From Pseudisothecium myosuroides (lineage: Eukaryota; Streptophyta; Bryopsida; Hypnales; Lembophyllaceae), in contig OX637289.1 of assembly GCA_951799445.1 (NCBI GenBank), positions 5,919,321 to 5,983,320 on the forward strand: a DNA stretch of 64,000 nucleotides. Reading direction: 5' to 3'. The notes below the pieces were generated by a model. It was not told the DNA's origin, did not search any database, and saw nothing but the letters and a program-made list of their open reading frames with translations. The translations under genes and the position numbers were made by a program. The stretch's first letter is position 1. Every line of letters starts with the position of its first letter. Below, piece after piece: positions 56,463 through 64,000 of this stretch.

Positions 56463-59400
56463 TGTGGGCGCTAGATTACCCACCCTTGGTAATAAAGCGA
56501 ACACCGACCAGGTTCTATGCCTTTATCCACATTTTTTAATATATGGGGGTGATGTGAGCGCGGTCCACTGTGCCTTCCAAGCAATGGATCTTTTTTGCTA
56601 ACGTTTCCTAAGTGTCGTGGATGGCAGCGAATAATTAGTAATGCATGTAGTAACTCACAAGTTAACTGCGATGTTCAGAGTGATGGTGAAATCCTAACTC
56701 CCTAACTATCTATCCTATGTCGAGGGTCGACTGAGTAGTTGGCGTCATTTATAACATCCCTAACTACGTAAAAGGGGGAACCCCTATGTTCCTTCCATGA
56801 ACCCCTAAGACTATCTTGGGTTTCTAAGACTCCACCTAGAAGTTCTACTTTTAAAAGCTATCCCTAAAGTTCCAACTTCGGAATGTCACTCTAGATTTTA
56901 CTTCTTTAACTTGATCTTTAACTATTAACTACCAACTTGTGCTCAATGTTTTGACTTTTGACTCTAGGTTTCTATTCCTAAATTAACTCTAAGATTTATC
57001 CTTGAATTTTAACTCTATGTTTTAACTTTTAACTCTAAGTTTTTACTCCTAAACTAACTCTAAGATTTACCCTTGAATTTTAACTCTATGTTTTAACTTT
57101 TAACCCTAAGTTTTTACTCCTAAATTAACTCTAAGATTTACCCTTGAATTTTAACTCTAGGCTTTAACTTTTAACTCTAAGGTTTTACTCCTAAATTAAC
57201 TCTAAACTCTACCCTTGAAGTTTAACTCTAGGTTTGACTCTACGTTTTCACTTTGACTCTAGATTTTCTTCTACTTCCAACAACTAATTCTAACTTTAAC
57301 TTCTACCTCTAACTTTTAACTTCTACGTTTAGCTTTTCACTCTAACTTTTTACTCCCCAATTGATTCTAAAGTTTAACCTTTAAATTTAATCTTAACTTT
57401 TGACTTTTGACTTTTGACTTTCTACTTCCAACTTTAATCCTATCGTTTTAATCCTAGATGAACTCTAAATGTTACTCCAAGTTTTGACCTCTACTTTTTA
57501 CTCTATTCCTAACTCAAAAATCTACTTCCTAAGTTAATTTTCAATTCTACTGTTGACCTCTACTTTCTACTCTAATTTTTGACTCCCTAATCAACTCTAA
57601 CTTCCTTTTCTAAACTACCCTAAGGTTTCACTGGAAATTTTGACCCCCTAAGTTAAACTTCCAAATTAATTCTACTTTCTAACTTCTCAAAGTTAACTCT
57701 AGATTTTGACCTTAGAATTTTAACTTTAAGAAATAAAATGTAAATTGATTCTAATTCTAACCGCTAATTAATCCCTAATTTTAATCTTAAATTCTCTTTC
57801 TAATTTAAACCCCTAAGGTCCGTCCATGATTCTTTTTGGATGATTTTTACTCAAAATTCTTCCATCCTACCCCCTACCGCTTAACTTAGCCTAACGCGGT
57901 CAGTTTACGGTCGAATCTTAATTATAAGATGTTTTCGGAAACCTCTATTCCTAATCTATCAACTTTTGAATCTAAACTTCTAATTTACACGACTCTCGGA
58001 TGCTAATCACGCTCTAAGGGCTGATTAGGAAAATAAATGCTAATTAGGGAGAAACATAAAAGATTAAATCAAAAACTCACCTCTTCACTACCGGTTTCGG
58101 AGATAACTTCGTCCACGTCCACGTGTACATCCTCATGCTCCATGGTAATCTTTGGTTTTTGTTTGATTTTCCAAGCTCACCGCTTATTTAGAAAATATTA
58201 CAATTTTTGATGATCTAAACTCTTTCTTTCTTCTTCTCCCTTCTTTTCTTTCTTCCTCTCTCCTTCTACTCTATTACTATTCCACCTAAGCTTTTATGGG
58301 TCTTACACTATGGTTTCAAACTACGAGAAGGGTTTAAATGTTCTTCCTACCCTCTTACGCAACCTTGCTTTGTGTCATCCTAATCTTCCTCCCAACGGTT
58401 GCAAGGAGTTCTTCTAGATTTCCTACCTAATCTCTTAGCTAGGCACTATTCATCGTCTCTCTTATTTCCACTCCTATAACACATCCTTCTCCCTAATTTC
58501 CTTCCATTGTGTGTAGGTGTGAGGGGTGATAGAACCCGATTTCGTGTGCAGGTACGGTAGTGCTCCGCTTTCTTCTTCCTCCTCCCTTTCGTATTTTTAT
58601 TGGCCCTAATTCTACTTCACCCCTGCTTAGCACTTAATTAGTCCAACATTCCTTTAGTTTGCTTTATCTTTGTTTGTGTTCTGGTTTGAGAGAACCAAAA
58701 TGTGAAACAAACAAAAAAAAAGGAATCAAAATTTGGGAGGAGCCCCGGTTGCCCACCGAGAGCCTGCTGTCCCAACCGGAGCCTGCTGTCCCAACCGAGA
58801 GCTGCTGTCCCAATCGAGAGCCCCTGTCCCACCGAGAGCCTCTGTCCAACCGGAGCCTACCCGGCCCTTCCCGGCTGGCTGGCTGGGGGGGTCGGGATTT
58901 TAATTTAAATCTTCTTTTTTTTTAAAACAACCCGGAACTTCTGATTTCTGATGGGATGCTGGTTGGGATGCTGGTTTTGGATGCTGGCTTCGGATCTGGT
59001 TTTTTGCTAAGGCTATATTAAGGCTGGTTTTTTGCTAAGGCTATTTTAGGACTGGATTTTTGCTAAGGCTATTTTAGGACTGGATTTTTGCTAAGGCTAT
59101 TTTAAGGCTGGTTTTTTGCTAAGGCTACTTTAATACTGAATTGCTGGCTAAGGCTAGGGGGAAATAAAACCTCGGGGGTACTAAACTCACTAAGACCGTG
59201 GAAAATAACTAAACTAAATAAAACTTTGGAAGACACTACACTTAATAAGTGCAAAGGAACCTACATCTCTTGGAAGCTAAACTCTGGAGGTTTCTACAAA
59301 GGTCTTGGAAACTAGACTTTGGAATCTAAGGCTATGGAAGTTCAAAGCTTCGCTGTAAAATTGGGTTTAACACCAACTTTAGGACTTGTGACACTCTACG

Positions 59401-61511
59401 GGTTCAAAGCTCCGCCGTCTAAGAGTATTTTAACACACACTGTAGGACTTGACGTTGTTACTAGTTCAAAGCTTCGCCGTCGCTTTGAGGGGTCCACGCA
59501 ACAAGGGGGATAGTAGAAAAAGATAGAAAAGACAAACTTAGAAACACGTGTGACAAAGCCAAAGCTTCGCCGTCCCGAAGGGGGATCCACGCAACAAGGG
59601 GGATATTAGAAGAAGATAGAAAAGGCAAACTTAGAAACACGTGTGACAAAGCCAAAGCTTCGCCGTCCCGAGGGGGGGTCCACGCAACAAGGGGGATATT
59701 AGAAGAAGATAGAAAAGGCAAACTTAGAAACACGTGTGACAAAGCCAAAGCTTCGCCGTCCCGAGGGGGGGTCCACGCAACAAGGGAAAGATTAGAAGAG
59801 GGTGAGGACACATAAGTGAGGAAAAACACACGTTTTAGTACACGTAAAGACACACAACTTCACAAGCTAAAGGCCCCCCAAAGCGGCATCGCCAAGGTAC
59901 GGTGGGGGGTGACTTTAGGATTAGGACACCACCCAAAAGACTCCTAAACTCACAAGTTAGCTCACAAAGGTACAACAAGAGAGAACAAGGACTCTTAACT
60001 CGTAACAAGGATATAACAAACGCACGAGAAGTACACAAGGCAAGATAGAAGGACCTCCAAGGACCTTCAAAGCTTGAAATCTAGCAACAATGGAGCAAAA
60101 AGTGCTCCAAAAACACCGTAGAGGTTTTTGGCTTCAAACTCCAAAATATCCAAAGCAAATTGGACCCACGGACCCAAACAAAAGTGAGGGGGTGTTTTAG
60201 AGAGAGAAATGGGGCCCTTATATAGATTCCCAAGGGCTCACCCCTCTCTCTAAAGCTCTAAGGTAACCTTATCAACGGGGATTTTCATCCTCATCCTCAA
60301 AGATTTTCATCCTACATCCTAAATTTCTACTTCTACCATCTATACTGGACCAACATCCTAACTTTTGGAGATTAGCTCCAATCGCCAAACGGATTGCGCC
60401 GTTGGATCTAGATCGCCGTGTTTAGTTCTAAACCCCCTTCCCCCGTACTGAGGCCAAAAACCCATCATAGGCTAATTTAGTTTAAAAACCAAATCGTGGT
60501 AAAATCTTAGATCTTGGGGGTCTCCTATTTTGAGAAATGTGAATAGCCTAGGGTCTCCAGTAGGTGCGAGAGAGTCGGGAAGGACTTTTGGTTGACTTCG
60601 TTTCGCCATCGTATGGTCCCGGAATGCCGGTCAACGCGGCGGGGACCCCGCCACGTGGTTAATTCCCGAGGAATCTCGCCGGTTCGGGTACTTGCCGCTA
60701 TCGGAATGTCGTGAAACTTCACGGAGCGCATTATTAACATAAAACAAGCTAGTCTAATTTTTAGTGAGATTTTATTGTAACCTGGGTAATTTACATGAAA
60801 TTCCCGTTGGAGGTTAGGAGGGTTGACCACCCGGAAAAGGTTCTTCTGCAAGTCGGAAGATGCCGGGATTTTTCACGTGACCTCTCAAGCAGTCGCATGA
60901 AAGACGTGCGGGTGTGTTTCCGTACCTAGCACGATTGGTCAATGGAGATTTAAACTGGACATCTCCTAGAATGAGCGACGGTGCGGGAATCTTCTGCAGG
61001 TGGAGGAATCTTGGCGAACCGATTTCGCCGTTGGACTCCTGGCATGGGATTCACCCTAGAACACCATCCTTGCACTGTAGATTCCTCCACGGGCCCGGTC
61101 TTGCGTGAGTGGCTCCTGCATGCTAACAATCGGGATTTGGGGAATTCGTCGATCTAATGGGGAATTCTAAATCTAACTCTAGGACCCGACCTAGTGGCCT
61201 CGCTGTGGATCCCTCGGACCGACCTAGCCATGAATTGCCACATTCATGGTGGGATTTAGCCCTTTTGGGGCTGTGTGACTCGAATCTTCCAAATCTAACC
61301 TTTTCGTTATTTCTATACTATTTTTAGGCAAGGTTTGGGGGATTCTAAGTAAAAAACACAAATCTAGACCAAATACTATAACGGGTATGACACAACCCTA
61401 TTTCGGTTCTACACTCTTTTTATGGATTTTTCTATATTTTTATCAACTTTAAATTGCAAATTTCCAAAAAAATAATTCTACGAGTCCCAAGTGACAAATT
61501 GGGAGCTCACA
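56463..61511 (-). mobile_element. TG...CA element B, LTR-like, non-coding (5.0 kb)
   Basis: Starts TGTGGGCGCTAGATTACC and ends GGGAGCTCACA, flanked by the perfect 5 bp duplication CCACA (56458-56462, 61512-61516). Reverse-oriented relative of element A: the GTGCCTTCCAAGCAATGGATC block near 56565, the TAACTCTAAGTTTTAACTTTT region 56880-57740, tandem GCTAAGGC repeats at 58975-59130, six AAGCTTCGCCGTC repeats at 59341-59760, the AAGCGGCATCGCCAAGGTA block near 59885, and TATATAAG in reverse at 60227-60234. It lacks the CACTA MITE present in A, so B records the empty site. No gag or pol. Confidence 0.87.
59341..59770 (-). repeat. AAGCTTCGCCGTC repeat cluster in element B
   Basis: About six copies. 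The last three (near 59560, 59653 and 59746) lie in a longer tandem unit of about 93 bp (TAGAAAAGGCAAACTTAGAA ... GTCCACGCAACAAGGG). Both number and unit length differ from element A, so this part expands and contracts. Confidence 0.85.
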
Positions 61512-61516
61512 CCACA

Positions 61517-64000
61517 CTACTTAGGTGAAAACGAACAAAACCGTCCTAGTTGTGGGGCGTCCCTCATGTACTCAAGAGTGAAGATGCCAATTGACGATGG
61601 TTTTGTACGTACAGTTTATTGTGCGTGTGACTATGAGAACGAGAAGAAGTTAATGCTTTTGAGGTCCATTTTTCATGAAGAAGTGAGGCGTCGAGGTAGT
61701 CTTCTTTGCCGGTATTGTTTGAATTGTAGTTTAGGCGAATGGACTGTGGTGGTCCACACAGTCGAGAAGGTGTGTTTCATGCATGTGAAGATTTTCTTAT
61801 CATGTTTGAGGAAGTTGAGGTAGTAGATGTCGTTGTTCATGTAAATGATCGAGTAGGACTTGCAAGGAAAGTACTTTGGTAGGAGCTGAATTATTGTACA
61901 TGTTTTTCAAAGATGCGTTGTGTATTGTGGACCCGAGTAGCATACAAAGTGAAGAATCAATACTGTAGAGGGCGTCGCTTTTCATGCAGAGGATTCTTGA
62001 CAGAACGTGGGCTCAGTGGAAAAGTCTATAAGGACGGAACGTGGGGTCGACATGGTTGACAACTGTAGATTCTCTTTGGGGGTCGGCGATGGGATCGCTT
62101 TAGTGAAGTAATCATGCAATAGCATGTGAATTGCTGTAGCGTTTTGGACCTTGGCTTTATATGGAATTTGTCATTTGTATAGAATACAGCAGTTTTGACA
62201 ATTTGTTAGATGAAACGGCGCAAGTACAGGGTACCTTCTACTGCAGATTGAACAAGGTTGTAGAGAGTTGTGTGTGCGAGTCTCCAATTTTTTTTTTGGG
62301 TCATACGAGCGGACAGTGGAGCCACGAAGAATGGCTGCCCACAGAAATGGAGCTGTAAATGGGGGTGGTGGCACTTGTTCCGGCCATTCCCAATTGTGAG
62401 CCTTGCACAATGTTGTGCATAGAAGTGGGATGTATAGGGATAGATAGATGGACCAGAATAACGGAAATAGTTGTTCACGACCTTCCAAAGGATTGCAAAC
62501 TTTGAGAGGTCATTCGGGTAAAGCCTTCTTTTCCCAGACTTGACAATGTCTTGGAAAATGTAGATTCAGTAATATATGTGATCACTGAGCCATGCATGAG
62601 TGCCGAAGTGTGTTTTCAATATTGTTCTTGAACGAAACCTTTTGGTGGAGTCGTTGGTCGCTGGGCCTGAGCCCATGAAAGAGTCTGGAGTTTGTAGCAT
62701 TCTTTAAAAATGGAGGATGAGTTTGGTACAAAGTCTTTGAAGTCACTGGTGAATTGTTCTGGAAATCATTTAGTAAAAGGACTTCGGATAAGTCACCTAA
62801 CATGAAATCTACTGATCTAGGCAGTAAGGAGTAATGTGGACATTGATCCTTGTGGTAGGCGAGCATGGGTTGTGATGTCGTGAAGGCATTTCAGAATGGA
62901 GAGGAAGGTAATGTGCGGGCACTGTCATTGCTCTGGTTTTGGCTGCAAGTGCTGACAATGGAAGTTTTTGTGTGAAAGTGCTGTGCTGACAGCGGTTATT
63001 TGTATGTACAGCGAGGGAGGTGTGACTCGGTACATAACCATCGTGAAGAACAAATCATTGCACAACGAATTGGTGACGGAATTGGTTTTGAGTAGGAATT
63101 TAGTATTTTGGAGACGCCGATGAGAAACTTGAAGACCATTGCCACCTCGTTTGTGGTAAACCAAGCAATAGGATACAATGAGAAGCAAAAGGAAGTAGCC
63201 TGAGGAGGATGAGCAGGAAAACGTCAAAGCAGGTGTGAGAGCAAAGTGCCAGCAAATTGTGGGTATGTACACAACCATGCTAATGGCCGTGCAAGAGGAG
63301 TCACGCAATGCCTCAGGGAACAAAGAGAAGAAGTGTAGAGCCAACGAGGGCACCAGTAATTGGTCACGGAGGTAAACAAGAGCAACAAAAGTGTATAGTG
63401 TTTTCACCTATCGTCTAAGTAATATAATAATGCCGTGTAGCTCCTTTTTTTAGTGACGCAGACATTCTCTACCTTCAGTAAGTTGGCATGTGGTAATTGA
63501 CAAAGTTCATTTGTCAATTATGAAGGAGAAGAACCCATTCCAGTGCAGGAGTGCTCGGTGTGCAGAAAAAGCAAGATCCGGGAAGATGCTTGAAATGTAG
63601 ACGTTTAACGTAATGTGAAAGTTGCATGACATTGTCCGTACTCTGTTTTAGCTGAAGTGTTGTACAAGATTTATTGATAGTGGAGTTCAAGAGAATCTGT
63701 GGCCCATGTGGTATGCATGGACAATGTTTTTTGGAACCTAGAACTGTGTCCATATTGTTTTCAAATGAAATAGCAATGGCTGTGACACTGGTCACCAGCA
63801 TTTCTTTTTGGAACTGCATGTTTTATAATGCCTGGATGTAGTGGGCAAGGATATCCGTCGGTGAAGTCTGTGGACTTGGGGGTCTGTCTTGGAAATGCAT
63901 GGAATAGTGAGGTCGAGAAGAAGCTTTCATTGAATTGAAGAAGTGATAACTGGAAGGGAGAGGGAAGGAAATATGTTTGCTACGTGAGATTCTTACCGCA
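61517..64000. other. Unassigned terminal stretch
   Basis: GT/TG-rich text like that at 32700-34100, with several ORFs of 60-160 codons (for example 62925-63407 minus, 61491-61823 plus). None shows a recognisable domain, and the longest partly overlaps other frames. It may be intron or 3' sequence of the transposase-like gene broken by element B. No feature beyond that is supported. Confidence 0.4.

Noticed and set aside
56880..57740. Telomere-like repeat tract (AACTCTAA / TTAGAGTT strings)
   Set aside because: The units are irregular and do not form CCCTAAA arrays; the tract is part of element B and is mirrored in element A at 40000-40920.
36042..61511. Elements A and B as the two LTRs of one retrotransposon
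   Set aside because: They are in opposite orientation and each has its own different 5 bp duplication, so they are separate insertions.
62925..63407. 160-codon minus-strand ORF
   Set aside because: Hydrophobic, low-complexity stretches and no recognised family; no promoter or splice context to support a gene.

Overview
The window looks like intergenic DNA from a large, repeat-rich plant nuclear genome. The signs are CACTA, hAT, Stowaway-like and MULE-like DNA transposons, a plant-type LINE, copia relics, telo-box-like CCCTAAA strings, and one intronless short-chain dehydrogenase/reductase (SDR) gene of the plant NADPH-dependent aldehyde-reductase type. I cannot name the species. The SWIM-type transposase relic and the TTAA-flanked elements suggest, without proving, a non-seed plant. 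Only the SDR gene (20206-20976) looks like a conventional intact host gene. Almost everything else is mobile DNA, much of it nested. Names such as hAT, CACTA or piggyBac-like rest on termini and target-site duplications (TSDs), because these small elements encode nothing.

Layout. 1-728 is the end of a TTAA-flanked element. 1610-10041 and 11276-17925 are two arms of a very large inverted repeat around a 1.2 kb spacer holding a copia relic. The arms share older MITEs (a 770 bp Stowaway-like element, a TTAA element, a 121 bp MITE). Each arm also carries private insertions whose empty site is visible in the other arm. 17926-20205 is mostly unassigned and includes a third, diverged copy of a piece of the arm. 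After the SDR gene come a perfect hAT-type MITE (21562-21827) and two nested TTAA elements (22284-22720). 23899-31739 is a three-level nest: a TA-flanked inverted-repeat element split by a 5'-truncated LINE, itself split by a 4.4 kb TG...CA element.

32390-35222 holds broken exon-like segments on the plus strand. 36042-41271 and 56463-61511 are two further TG...CA elements of about 5 kb in opposite orientation, each with a perfect 5 bp TSD and no coding capacity. Between them lie a decayed MULE-like/SWIM transposase (41787-45255, minus), an array of GCCGA-NN-TCGGC palindromes joined to a copied exon (45880-46515), and a split gene of unknown function (46647-52341, plus). A 609-codon minus-strand ORF of a probable non-autonomous retroelement sits inside that gene. 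Further right are a TTAA element nested inside the terminal repeat of another (52457-54350) and a transposase-like gene (55133-56260). 61512-64000 shows no gene I can support.

The strongest observation is a diverse set of non-coding elements that insert at and duplicate TTAA, with CCC/CCT-starting inverted termini. That is the piggyBac signature, seen here in a plant setting with one empty site and three nested insertions.
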